In this document: one piece after another, positions 1-10,705 of the stretch
Layout: every line of letters starts with the position of its first letter
How positions within the stretch are numbered: position 1 is the first letter of the stretch
NCBI RefSeq assembly: GCF_028769735.1
Contig: NC_088200.1
Span: 70,910,546 to 70,974,545, forward strand
DNA length: 64,000 nucleotides
Origin: Zonotrichia leucophrys gambelii
Lineage: Eukaryota; Chordata; Aves; Passeriformes; Passerellidae
Direction: 5' to 3'
The notes under the pieces: model-generated
Seen by the model: the letters and a program-made list of their open reading frames with translations, nothing else
What the model was told of the DNA's origin: nothing
Databases searched by the model: none
Translations under genes and position numbers: made by a program

Positions 1-855
1 ACATGTGAATATGAATACCAATTGCTGCCCATATTGTGAACCAAATTTTGCCATCTGGTGCAGCTACACCACTTTACTGAACTGAATAGAGGAGAGAGTG
101 TGTATGTCAGACAAAAGAAGGAGCACTAATTAATATTCATTAACACTCACTGCTTCTTCTCCTGCATGTTGTTTGCAAATGGATTGTGAAATTCACCACT
201 AAGAGTTGCTCACAAATATTCATTAATTTCTTTGTGAAATTTTCTCTTTCATGTCTAGTGCACAAAGATGTTGCTATAAATATTCATAATTCAGGATGTG
301 TTGACTGGTTACATAAGTCATATTATGTTACTTCTGCTTTCTTCTGGTTAATTTATGTAAATAGCAAGTACAAGAAGACTGGCAAATTTCAAATGTTAAA
401 ACTAAATGTGGAGCTCAGGGATAGCTAGTGGGAAAAAGGCTCTTTTCTTGCAAGCATGTATTGAAAAAGACAGAACAGAATTTTCAAGTTCATATATGTG
501 ATTTGGAGTACACTTCTAGGAATATCAATAGGCTGTGCCTTAAGTTTCCTATGGGATTTTGAAAACCAATTTGAATATTTATGGGAGGGGATATATAATA
601 CCTGAATTTGAAAGCAAGCTTCTGATTTGTTTTATTTTTTTCTCCTGAAAAATATGTCTGGAAAAAAGGCTGGGGTTAAAATTGAAGCAAACTGGAAAGT
701 TGTAGGCACAGTTATAACTTTAGGGAAATTATTGGGGTAAATGTGGGTATTCTCCAGATGGAATATGGTGGGTCTTGTTAGCTGACAAACCACACATAAG
801 CTGTCAACCAAGGGAGGTAAAAGGAGTCACCAGCCATGGCAAAACTCTCTTTTCA
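1..855. other. AT-rich non-coding flank
   Basis: No gene, RNA or repeat family is recognisable here. The sequence is AT-rich with scattered short A and T runs and many stops in all frames. The longest open stretch, near 186-428, is about 80 codons with no domain signature and is consistent with chance. Confidence 0.6.
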
Positions 856-1180
856 GAGGTAATACTGACATGGACACAGTTCCCAAAGTTACTTCAGATG
901 TAATACTGGCCCAGATCTCGACCCCAAAATCACCTCAGATGTAATCCTAATGTGGATGCCCACCTCAAAATCCCTCCAGATGTAATCCTGGCATGGATCC
1001 CCCTCCCAAAATCACCCCAGATGTAATGCTGACATGGATCCCCCTCCCAAAATCACCCCAGATGTAATCCTGACATGGATCCCCATCCCAAAATCACCCC
1101 AGATGTAATGCTGACATGGATCCCCATCCCAAAATTACCCCAGATGTAATGCTGATGTGAGCACTCGCCCTAAAGTTACC
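856..1180. repeat. 41-bp minisatellite, about 8 copies
   Basis: Head-to-tail units of about 41 bp run through this stretch. Each unit starts near AGATGTAATSCTG, continues with ACATGGATCC, and ends near CCCAAAATCACCCC. The central four units are nearly identical, differing mainly in AATGCTG versus AATCCTG and CCCCTCCC versus CCATCCC. The outer units are progressively degenerate, as expected from unequal crossing-over or replication slippage. No coding function is apparent. Confidence 0.9.
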
Positions 1181-1260
1181 TGGTTCCAAAGTATGACCGC
1201 CCCTCACTGATCATGATGTACGACTACAGTAATTTGAGCTCCACTTAAATAGGAAAAAAA

Positions 1261-1518
1261 CAGCATGTGAAAAAAAAGCAACTTGAGAACTCAGAGAAAT
1301 CACAGAAGATCTTCTGGGTTCAGTGGACAAAATCTCAAATCTCAAATGGACCAAAACTACTCCAAAAACTACTCCAACTACTACAATCACAGCATGTGAA
1401 AAAAAAGCAACTTGAGAACTCAGAGAAATCACAGAAGATCTTCTGGGTTCAGTGGACAAAATCTCAAATCTCAAATGGACCAAAACTACTCCAAAAACTA
1501 CTCCAACTACTACAATCA
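1261..1518. repeat. Perfect 129-bp tandem duplication
   Basis: Two direct copies, 1261-1389 and 1390-1518, begin CAGCATGTGAAAAAAAAGC and end CTACTACAATCA, with no visible difference between them. The left flank is an A-run, and the right flank begins CAGTGTAATCC, which repeats the first three bases of the unit. Because 129 is divisible by three, the duplication keeps frames open on both strands and gives artificial ORFs with an internally repeated peptide. It is probably a recent duplication or an assembly duplication. Confidence 0.95.
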
Positions 1519-2488
1519 CAGTGTAATCCCATTAAAGTTTGTCTCAAAGTGGCTTTTTTTGGGTATTACAGCTGTCTGCCTCTTCCTCTGAACACATTTT
1601 TGCAGACAGATTATGCCACCAGCACTCCTCAAACCTTAACCAGCCATGATTTTGTTAACAAAGAGTGTTTTTCCATAAGCTGCCAGGGCCAGTCCTTCCC
1701 AGGCACTGGAAGTTGCTGGCAGTGGGGAACACACTCCAATACAGGACCTCAGAAAGGTCTCTCTGCACTCTGCTAAAATAAATACAAAATAATCTGTCTA
1801 ATAAATCCTGAAGATACCTGCAAAGGCATTCAAATTCTCCATGTGCTTCCTTTAAATGTTAAGGCTGAGAGCATTTGCCAGGAGAATAAAAATGTGGATA
1901 TTGGTGAAGAAGAACAGCACAGGTCACCCCCATCCCAGGTAATGACACCAACGTGTAGGAGGATACCAGGTAGAAAGAAAGTGAATAATTCACCTTTTCA
2001 CATTCTCTTCAATGTCCTAGAAGAAACTTTTAGCTATAGGCACTTCTAAGCAGATTTCATTCTCATACATTTAAAAGTCATACTTCATAAAGTTTGGTTT
2101 TTTGTGATGATGAGGGATTTTTGGTTTGGTTTAGGTTTTTTGTTTTGTTTGTTTGCTCATTTTTTATTATTTTTTAAAATATATTTTGTTTGCATTTTAA
2201 GTTTAAAAATTTGTCTTTATAACCCTTCTTAAGTCTCTGGTTTTATTCTTCCAGTTATGGACTTGTCCATTTACCCCATTGTGTAAGATTTGGCAAAAAT
2301 TTTAGCTCATGATAATTTCTCTTACAGGATTATTACTACTTCTTAAAGCAAGCAACAGTAACAGAAAATCCCCAAAACATTTTCACATCACATATTATGA
2401 CAGGTTTGGAAGTTACAGTTCTGTTAGTTCTTCTGTATAGCTGCCAATGTTGTTTTACTTTTATTCTTGTCTTATTAATTTTAGTTAC

Positions 2489-2489
<1 letters not shown>
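1519..2489. other. Non-coding, no recognised element
   Basis: Ordinary AT-rich sequence. Around 2095-2200 there is a T/G-rich low-complexity stretch of TTTGG and GTTTGTTT type. No splice-bounded exon or repeat family could be identified. Confidence 0.5.

Positions 2490-2586
<97 letters not shown>
2490..2586. repeat. (ATT)n microsatellite
   Basis: About 32 uninterrupted ATT units (97 bp). One frame reads as a polyisoleucine run, which is a translation artefact. The purity of the array suggests it is length-polymorphic. Confidence 0.97.
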
Positions 2587-2587
<1 letters not shown>

Positions 2588-2859
2588 AGAATATCTTCCA
2601 TTTCTGAGCTGACAGGTATCTGTAATCTGTGTATTATTTCCCCCCTAAAGAGGCTGTGTGGGGCCCAGCCCACAACTTCTTGAGAAATTTATGCAGAAGT
2701 ACAAAGAGTGAGGGAAGAAACACATTTCTGATAGCTGCAATGAACAGGAATATTAATATTTTTATATTCTTTTTATTCTTTATATAATTTCACAGTGAAA
2801 ATAACATCTCTGGCTAGTAACACAGTATCTAAAAGAAAAGATGTGGCAACAGAAGAAAA
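2587..2859. other. AT-rich spacer between microsatellite and GC-rich block
   Basis: No gene or repeat family recognised. The composition shifts abruptly to GC-rich at about 2860. Confidence 0.5.
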
Positions 2860-3510
2860 ACAACAACACTCCGGGCTGGGACAGAGGGGCTGGGATGCTG
2901 GGACAGCCCTGAGGGCGCTGTGCCAGCAGCCGGCCACAGCCCAGGGGTGCCCGGGGCCCAGAGGCCGATGGCCCCGGGGCTGTGCCGGCCGGGGGGCGGC
3001 AGCAGGAGCGGGGCAGGGCCCGTCCCTGGGCCGGCCCTGCTGAGGCCGCACCTCGAGGGCTGCGGCACCTCCGGGCCCTCACACGGGCAATGGAGGGGCT
3101 GCGGCGTGGCCGGGGCAGGGAACGGAGCTGGGAAGGGAATGGAGCCCCAGGAGAGGCTGAGGGAGCCGGGCAGGGGCTCAGCCTGGAGCAAAGGAGGCTC
3201 GGGGGGCCCTTGTGGCTCTGCACAGCTCCTGCCAGGAGGGCACAGCCGCGGGGAACGGGGACAGGAGCAGAGGGAACGGCCTCAGGCTGGGCCAGGGCAG
3301 CTCAGGGTGGGCACAGCAGGAATTTCCCCATGGAAAGGGGGCTCAGGAGCTGCCTTGGCACTGCCCAGGGGGGTTTGGAGTGCCCAGCCCTGCAGGCAGC
3401 ACCTGGAGGTGGCACTCGGAGCTCTGGGCTGGGGACAAGGTGGGGACTGGGCACAGCTGGGAATCCATGGGCTGCCAGGGATTTTCCAGTCTAAATAATG
3501 ATTCTGTTTT
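2860..3510 (+). mobile_element. CR1-type LINE 3' fragment with GC-rich upstream part
   Basis: The last 120 bp (about 3390-3510) resemble the 3' end of avian CR1 LINEs: a GGAGGTGGCACTCGGAG segment, GGACTGGGCACAGCTGG, then TTTTCCAGTCTAAATAATG and a terminal GATTCTG. The 530 bp before it are strongly GC-rich and G-biased on this strand, with no intact reverse-transcriptase frame. That part may be a diverged stretch of the same element or a different repeat joined to it. The several open frames of 100-190 codons here come from the low stop density of GC-rich DNA and are not genes. The 3' end is moderately secure; the left boundary is only the composition break. Confidence 0.55.
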
Positions 3511-3527
3511 CCTGGGTTTCTGTTGAT

Positions 3528-3668
3528 ATCTATATCAGCACTTTATATATATGTATATAAAAAATCTGAAAATCTGTGTCTGGCTATATCTCTAGCTATC
3601 TATAGCTATATCTATGTCCATATCTATATATCTATATCATCTTTAGCTATATGTGTATCTAATCTATC
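3528..3668. repeat. Compound TATC/TATA microsatellite, left half
   Basis: Degenerate tandem TATC, TATA and CTAT units. The array continues at 4030 on the far side of the LTR insertion, so one original microsatellite was split by the insertion. Confidence 0.85.
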
Positions 3669-4029
3669 TGTGACGGTGGTCGCAGGAGTCTTTGGATGAG
3701 GGAAGCGACGAGGATTTAACTCCATATTTCAGAAGGCTTGATTTATTATTTTATGATATATATTACATTAAAACTATACTGAAAGAATAGAAGAAAAGGT
3801 TTCATCTTAGAAGGCCAGCTAAGCTAAGAATAGAAAGGAGAGAATGATAACAAAATGGCCTTGTGTGGACAATAATTGTAAACATCCAAAATGGGCCAAT
3901 CAAAAATCCACCTGTTGCATTCCACAGCAGCAGATAACCATTGTTTACATTTTGTCCCTGAGGCCTCTCAGCTTCTCAGGAGGAAAAAAATGTCAAGGAG
4001 AAGATTTATATAAAAAGATAACTGTGACA
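3669..4029 (-). mobile_element. Solo retroviral LTR (reverse), family shared with 24395-24794
   Basis: On the + strand the element starts TGTGACGGTGGTCGCAGG and ends AAGATAACTGTGACA. On the minus strand it therefore runs TGTCACAG to CACTGTCACA, giving the TG...CA ends of an LTR. The minus strand carries an AATAA-type polyadenylation context near 3738-3750. The flanks are TCTATC on both sides (3663-3668 and 4030-4035), a 6-bp candidate target-site duplication, although the host sequence is itself a TATC repeat. A second copy with the same internal landmarks (GTTGCATTCCACAGCAGCAG, CCTCTCAGCTTCTCAGGAGG) lies at 24395-24794. No gag, pol or env sequence is attached, so it is a solo LTR left by recombination between two LTRs. 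Family assignment is inference. Confidence 0.85.
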
Positions 4030-4157
4030 TCTATCTATCTATATCATATATCTCTATCTGTCTCTATTTCTATCTATACATATATCTGTATCTATATCTA
4101 TATCACCTGTATCTATATCTATACCCACCTATAACAGTATTTATCTATATATCGATA
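4030..4157. repeat. Compound TATC/TATA microsatellite, right half
   Basis: Continuation of the array before 3669: CTATCTATCTATATC-type units with degenerate TATA and CTGTATC variants. Confidence 0.85.
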
Positions 4158-5964
4158 TGTGTGGGCACAGTGGTTCTGGGATTCTGAGGTAAATAACATA
4201 TCGAAACACACCAAACTTCAGATATAGGCTGGACATACCACACGTTTCTGTGCTGGTTTCACCTGTAATTGTGAGGGTATGACTACCACAGGTAGTTTCC
4301 ACAGACACAGCTGAGGAAAATGTGAATGTGCTACCATCAGACCAGGAGCCTGCTACCACATGTGTCCAGACACAAGTCAGAATCTCCCAAACCCACCGTA
4401 ACCAGTCAGCCATCAATGCGAATTGCTTTCAGCAGGTTTTGAAGGTCAGTATCCTAATGACAGACTTCCACACCTTCTCTTTTCTTCTTTTTGACCTCAT
4501 AATAATTTGTAATAACCTTCTGGAGAAGCTGACACTGCAGACAGATATCTACCCAATGTGGTAGGGTCTTTCTGCTGTTATACATTAGCAATAGTTTATT
4601 CTTAAAATATATTTGGCTTAGAACTTAAATTCTATATTTACATACTGGTCAATGTTTACATAACGCCCTTTCTTAGGTTATTTTTTCTCTGAACTATTTT
4701 CCACAAGATAAAAGCTCTCTAGAGTGAAAATTAGAATTTTACTACTGTCATCCATTTTCATTGCTGTCACTTTCAGAAATAATTGAAGGAAACTACTAAA
4801 AAAGATGTACAGAATATCTTAGTTGCTGCTTCTCTGAATACATTTTAATCATTTCACGGGAAAAGACACTTTGCAGACTATATTTACAAAACCTAATTTT
4901 ATTACGGTACATTAAGAACTGGTTAATTTTGTGAAACTCTTACAAATTGTTAATTCACTGCCTTATGTCAGCCTGTAAAATTAGTAAACATTTCTTAGAT
5001 TTTACAAGGAAAAAAAATAATGGAATGATGTCACTGCTGAGAAAATTTGAGGTTAATATGAAACATGTTTGGGGAAAGAAAAATAATGCTTTGCTGCTAA
5101 AATAAAAGTCAGGGTAAAACTTGTCTGGCACTTTCTCTGTCCATTAGAGAATTTTCTTTTAACATTCCCTATTATTGGCTTATTACATTACGTATATATT
5201 CTTAATACTCAAAACCCTTTCATTCCCTACAGTAACAGAAAAGCGTTGTATGAATTAAAAAGAGCCAAAATCACCTTCAAATAAAAGAGTGCAATCCTGC
5301 TGATTTCAGAAGTAGCTGCACAAACCATCTTGGCCAGTCATTGTGAACACAATTTAACTTTGATACAGTAAAAGAATGAAAATTCCTAGAACCTTGGCAG
5401 GAGGGTGGTGAGTTGAAGTAGTTTCAAAGAAAAACATCAAGACTTTCAAAAGTATGGGCTTAATTTCATTTTTATTGTAATCTTATAGTGAAGACAAACA
5501 AGAATTTTGTTTCAGACCTAGAGGACATTCAGTGTTGGGAACAGTGGCACATTTAATATCAAACACATGTTGGCTTACAGCACTGGTATTTGCCCAAAGC
5601 TACTTTTTATTGAGTTTGGGTGCCCTATAGGGGTGAAAAGTCTTTATGTGATTAAAATATTTGCCTTGGGATCCATAGGAAACATTGGATTAATGAAAAT
5701 AAAAATTAATGATAAAAACTTAATCAAAATATCACCATCTCCAACAAAGTCTTGACCTAAATGAATTAACGAATGTTTTGGTCCAGCCAATCAATTTATT
5801 TCTCAGCTCTGTAGCACAGGGCTACTACTTAATCAATCATCCCCTGACAAAGAGCATTTTGAAATTTCTTATTAGGACAGAGATGCAGGGGCTGTCAAGT
5901 TAACATCCATGAATTTCCCTTAATTTCCTAAAGCAGCAGCACAGCACAAAAAGCTCAGTTTGCA
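4158..5964. other. Non-coding, mostly unique sequence
   Basis: Above about 4440 the sequence is AT-rich with no recognisable feature. The segment 4160-4420 is less AT-rich and is open on the minus strand for about 90 codons. It has no recognisable domain or good splice sites, so I do not call it a gene. Confidence 0.5.
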
Positions 5965-6592
5965 AGTGTGAACACAGTGATGGAATGTCGTCCAGAGGGA
6001 CCTGGACACCGGCAGGGGATCCCATGGGGATCTCAGGAGGCTGAACCAGGCCAGGGATGGTGCTGTCCCTGGGTCAGGGCAGCCCCGGGCTGGATCCAGG
6101 CTGGGCTGAGCAGAGGGAGCAGCCCTGGAGGAGCCCTGGGGGTGCAGTGGGGCAGGGCTGGGACCCCAAAGCCTGGGCTGGGCTGGGGACCCCAAAGCCT
6201 GAGCTGGGCCCAGAGCCCAGAGCCCCGTGCCGGGCCCAGCCCAGCGGGGGCAGCAGCGCAGGGGCCATTCTGCCCCTCTGCCCCTCAGGCAGAGCCCACC
6301 TGCAGAGCTGCCCCAGCCCTGGGCCAGCCCAGCAAGGAGCTGCAGCTGCTGCAGCCAGGCCAGAGGAGGCTCCAGCACGGGCACAGGGATGGAGCAGCTC
6401 TGCCGGCAGCAAAGGTGCCACGGCTGCCATCGCTCACCCGGGCACCAGAAGCTTTGGGCTGAGCCCAGGGCGGCCTCGCAGGGCCCGGAGGGGCCGCGGC
6501 AAAGATGGACACGGACAATTGCCGAGGGCCGCGGGGACGGCAGCCGGGGAATGGCTGCCGGTGCCAGAGGGCAGGGCTGGCTGGGATCTTGG
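5965..6592 (+). repeat. GC-rich block upstream of a CR1 3' end
   Basis: About 630 bp of GC-rich, CTGGG-rich DNA with internal direct repeats; GGGGACCCCAAAGCCTG and close variants recur around 6145-6210. It runs directly into the CR1 3' end at 6593, so it may be more of the same element, or another repeat that the CR1 copy joins. Open frames of 120-280 codons exist on both strands but show no domain and are composition artefacts. Confidence 0.45.
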
Positions 6593-6787
6593 CAATGAGG
6601 AATTGTTCCCTGGCAGGGTGGGCAGGCCCTGGCACAGGGTGCCCAGAGCAGCTGGGGCTGCCCCTGCATCCCTGGCACTGCCCGAGGCCGGGCTGGACAC
6701 TGGGACAGTGGGAGGGGTCCCTGCCATGGCAGGGGGTGGCACTGGACGGGCTTTGGGGTCCTTTCCAACCCAAACCCTCCTGTGATA
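6593..6787 (+). mobile_element. CR1 LINE 3' end
   Basis: A typical CR1 3' terminal region: CAATGAGGAATTGTTCCCTG, then CCAGAGCAGCTGGGGCTGCC, CGGGCTGGACACTGGGACAG, CCTGCCATGGCAGGGGG, and the terminal GTCCTTTCCAACCCAAAC followed by TGTGATACTG. It is heavily 5'-truncated, as is usual for CR1. The first 120 or so bases are almost identical to the copy at 32838-33040. It contains no coding capacity. Confidence 0.9.
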
Positions 6788-9700
6788 CTGAAGTTAAAGA
6801 CTGCAGTTTATGAACCGAACTCCAACAGATCATAGTGGACTCATTTATCCCAGTCTTGCCCAGAAAAGCAGATTCCGGCAACTTTCAGTGTTCATCTACC
6901 CCTCAGTGCTGAGATCCCAAACTCCTGCCTCCCTCCCCCTGGGCATGACACAGCACTCACCCCCTGCCCACAGGTACCCCGAGATGATACTGTGCGATCA
7001 GCTACGGACTTTCCAGCACAAAAGACAGAAACAATCTACAAATAATCTGCTAAATGCAATAATGCTTATCAATTAAATATTAAATAACCCCACTCATTTA
7101 ATAACCTACCAAAGTATTATGATATTTTATGTTGTTCCATTTGCATATCTTAAGGAATTAGAAAAGAGGTCAGAGATTCAAGAGTGACTTTTTAAGGGAG
7201 GAGGAAAAATGTTCCTGTTAAAGGATGCAATGCAAAATTTTGACATTTCTTGGCTATCAGTACTTGAGAAGGGTGTTACCCAAAAATAACACAGCTGGTT
7301 GGTTTTTCTCACATTTTTCTACCTCCAAATACTTAAAAGGCGCTCCAAGGATGTACTGTAAAGTCAAAACTTACAGGAGAAGAAAGGAACCTCTGCCATC
7401 CACATTTCATTTGTCCCCTGTTCATAGCCCTTATAATTGTTATGAATGGAGATTACATATGAGAGCATTTCTGACAGCCTTGCGTATTTAAGGACCTTGT
7501 TACGTAGAGGATACTCTCCTGTGCTGTAGTGCCGCTATAAATCTCCTTAAGGGGGATTATTTCAATTTCAATTACAATAACAGTGTCAAACTTTGGCAGA
7601 TCATTGGGAAATTCTTTAAGGAAGAAAGAACTAAAATTTTTCCCGCAGCTAAAAAATGTTTAGCATGAGAGATCCAGTTCCCATTTGGTACTTAGTAAAG
7701 AAAAAACATTTTGAAATGTGTGAGGAGGAAAAGTTTCAAGGTCAGATACTTAGGGGAAAAAAATTAATTAAAAACTTGAATTTAAACATTTATTCACAGT
7801 TATATGATTTTATTAGTAATGTTTGTAAATTCTAGTATTTATTTTATATATTTTAAGTAACAGGAGTGTTAAGTATAAATGTAATAGTTCAGAAACTATT
7901 TTCATTTTGCATTCACTATTAACAGCTCATTATTACCTGACTGCTTAAATAATTTCAAGGTAATCTGATAAGCACAGATTTTTTTTTCCACAGAAATGGA
8001 AAAAAAGAGTGAATTTGACTTTGTTCAGCAGTCAATTAAAAGCAGCATTTTCATAGGTATAAGTTCAAACTAGGCAAAATCTTCAAAATGGAAATATGCC
8101 TTTACTGTGTGATGTGATTTGGGGAGAAAAAAAGCTTATAGCCAAAAAAATTTAGTTTATAGTAGTCACTGTCTTAACAATAAAAAAATTGTCAACTATT
8201 TTTTTAGAAGAGGTAAGAAATCTCGTTTTTTCCCTTTCTTATCCTACATTTGACTTTCTTCCCTCTTCTTTCATGTTGTGTTTTGCAAGGCTTTTTAAAA
8301 AGTGCCCCAGAATCCTGAATTCAGTGGGAAGTTCATTATTCACTTCAGCAGTAAATGCTCGGTAGCTGAATCACTGTGAAAATCCCACTACACTTTAATT
8401 ATATACAATAAGCTGAAAGGTTTTTTTCTTCTTTTTTTGGACTATGTTTCCTTTTAACATGTACGTGTGAATCACACACTTGGATACCACTGGTGGTTGG
8501 TTCTCTTGGTGAAAGCGAAACAGAAATAAATTCTGCTACTAGGAACATGATCAAGAGCTTTTTATGTTTTCAGAAAGAAAAAAAGAAATTTCAGATTTAT
8601 TGTTTCCCTTTTTTTTTCCTTATCAGTTTTTGCTGTTTAGAATGGCAATGGGGGCATAAACTCAAATTATCTGAAGTTGAGGAATAAAGTGTTCTTTAAA
8701 CACAAATAACAAAAAAGGAAAAAATATCCAAACAACATCACCATCTAGTCTGAAATTATTTTTTTCAGATTCAAAATACTTAGCAAAGAAAGATATTGTA
8801 ATGTGAGCACCTAATTCTGATTCCTTACTCACATTACAAATCTTGGTGGCCTTTTGCTCACTTCTACAAAAATGTAAAAATAAAGTAAATTAGACTTCAG
8901 ATTATTTACTTTAAATGTTAGCACACTAATCTTTCCTATAATATATGGTACAAGATTCATCCAAACATATAATACTTTTTTTTTTTTTTTTAAGAATTAA
9001 GCCAAGTTGTCTCTGTGGTTTGTTCTGCCAAGTAAAAACCACTTACCAGTCAAAAAATTCAGAGATGTTTATTTTCTTTAAGATTAACAAACTCTAAAGA
9101 AACGTAGTAAGATTTTGAGTCTTGGGATAAAATATAAAAATGGACCTATAAAGCTTCATGTGCCTATTTATTTAATTAGTAATGTTTGAAACTTAAAATA
9201 TTTTTGTCTTACCTTCTTTTCTTGACAGCACAAAGAGAATTGGTAATTTGCCTACATTCCAGAGTTTTAAGCGCTTGCAAAAAAATTTGAAGCCCAACTT
9301 TAAACGGGCCATAACCAGAAATGGCAAAGAACTTATATGCTGGGTATTCAAACCATAGAAATACAGAACAAAAGATTTCTTTTGACTATGCATTTCTCAG
9401 TATTATCGAGAAGAATAACAGAGAATGGAAATAAAAGTATCCTGTCATGAGTGGACCTTTGGTTAAAAATAGCACATTTTTCACTAGGAAATGCATTGGG
9501 ATTGTGTCACCTGAGGGGAAGGCATGGGGCAGCTGGGCAAAGGGGGTGGGAATTGGCACCCAGAAGGGAAATAAGGCACCTGAAATTAAGGAAAAGATGA
9601 TGCAAAACTGATTGGCTTGGACTGGACAAGACACCCCAGTGACTGCAGGTAAAATGAGACGTACAAAAAGTAATTTTTGCTGACCTGAAACTCACTAGTA

Positions 9701-10540
9701 TATGACCTACTTGTGAAATCTTTCTCTTTTTAAATTACTGCAGGAAAAGTTGTCATTCAGATATTTATATGTGAGCGGAGAACAGAGGGAGGATTTCTGA
9801 GGGTGGGATGATCATGCCTGGAGCACATTAGGAACTTAATTTTTAATTTCATTTCAAGCCATCCTACATTCATTTAAAATGAGCTATTTTTCATAGAAGA
9901 ATACTCTTCAAAAGGAAAAATCAAAAGTTAGAAATGTTCCTAAAGCCAAATGGTTTTAATTCAACAGTCGCCCAGAAAAAGAAATAATGCAGAACTTTGG
10001 AGTAAAAGTGATAGATGTTAAATTTAGCAAATATTATTCAGACATATCTCTAAAGTTCGGGTTTGATATTCTAAAACAATTAGAGAAACCTAAATTGTGA
10101 AATCTGATGGAACCATTAATTCCATCTTAGTGACAAAGAAAAGAATGTGGGATCTACAGATGAGCCCAGAAAAGCTTATTTAAGAAGGATTTTAGATTCT
10201 ACCTTCAAGATTTTGATTGTCTGATTAATTAAAACAGCAGCAAGAATTTTGCAATGATGTAATGGCTTACTTAAAAAAAAAAACTTTCAGCATTCAGATT
10301 TCCTTCCATTTCCAGAATGGTTGGTTTTGTGGTGTTTTTTTGCTTATCTCATTTTTCCTTTCTCATTTCCTTCTGCTTCAATAGGTATGAATTTTTATAT
10401 GCATATAAATTTAAAGAATGGAGTTTCTGCTTTGATTTTCTGACCAAAGGAAAACGCAACAAACATCTGTTGAGTCCTATCAGTTCAGAATAACTGATGG
10501 GTTTTTTTCAGGGGTATATAAGCAAGGAAGAACATTTTGA
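6788..10540. other. AT-rich non-coding, largely repeat-free
   Basis: No exon, RNA gene or known mobile element was recognised. There is a T homopolymer of about 16 near 8976-8992 and many short A and T runs. The low repeat density would make this a place to look for conserved non-coding elements by alignment; that cannot be judged from one sequence. Confidence 0.5.
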
Positions 10541-10705
10541 CTTGAGTTTTATTTTTGGTTGGGTTTGGTTTTGGGTTTTTTTATTCTATTTTGTGAGATT
10601 TCTGTTGGTTTTGGTGTTGTTGGGGTTTTTTTAGGGGTTTTTTGGGGTTTTTTTGGGTTTTTGGTTGTTGGTTTTTTTTCTTTTTTTTTAGTTTTTTTGG
10701 GTTTT
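10541..10705. repeat. G/T-rich low-complexity tract
   Basis: About 165 bp built of T runs separated by G runs (GGGTTTGG, GGGGTTTTTT). At 10622-10658 four G runs of 3-4 are separated by T loops of 6-8 nt, a possible G-quadruplex-forming arrangement on the + strand. Complementary A/C-rich tracts of the same style occur near 20380, 26308, 29065, 33610, 60040 and 60670. Confidence 0.8.

Noticed and set aside
856..1180. Possible CRISPR-like direct repeats
   Set aside because: Units are head-to-tail without unique spacers, and the context is avian; it is a minisatellite.
4141..4416. 91-codon minus-strand frame next to the TATC array
   Set aside because: No domain, starts and ends in repeat-like sequence, and no supporting splice signals.
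5920..6881. Minus- and plus-strand frames of 100-280 codons
   Set aside because: GC-rich repeat block plus a CR1 3' end; frames are Pro/Ala/Gly-rich, mutually overlapping, and without domains.
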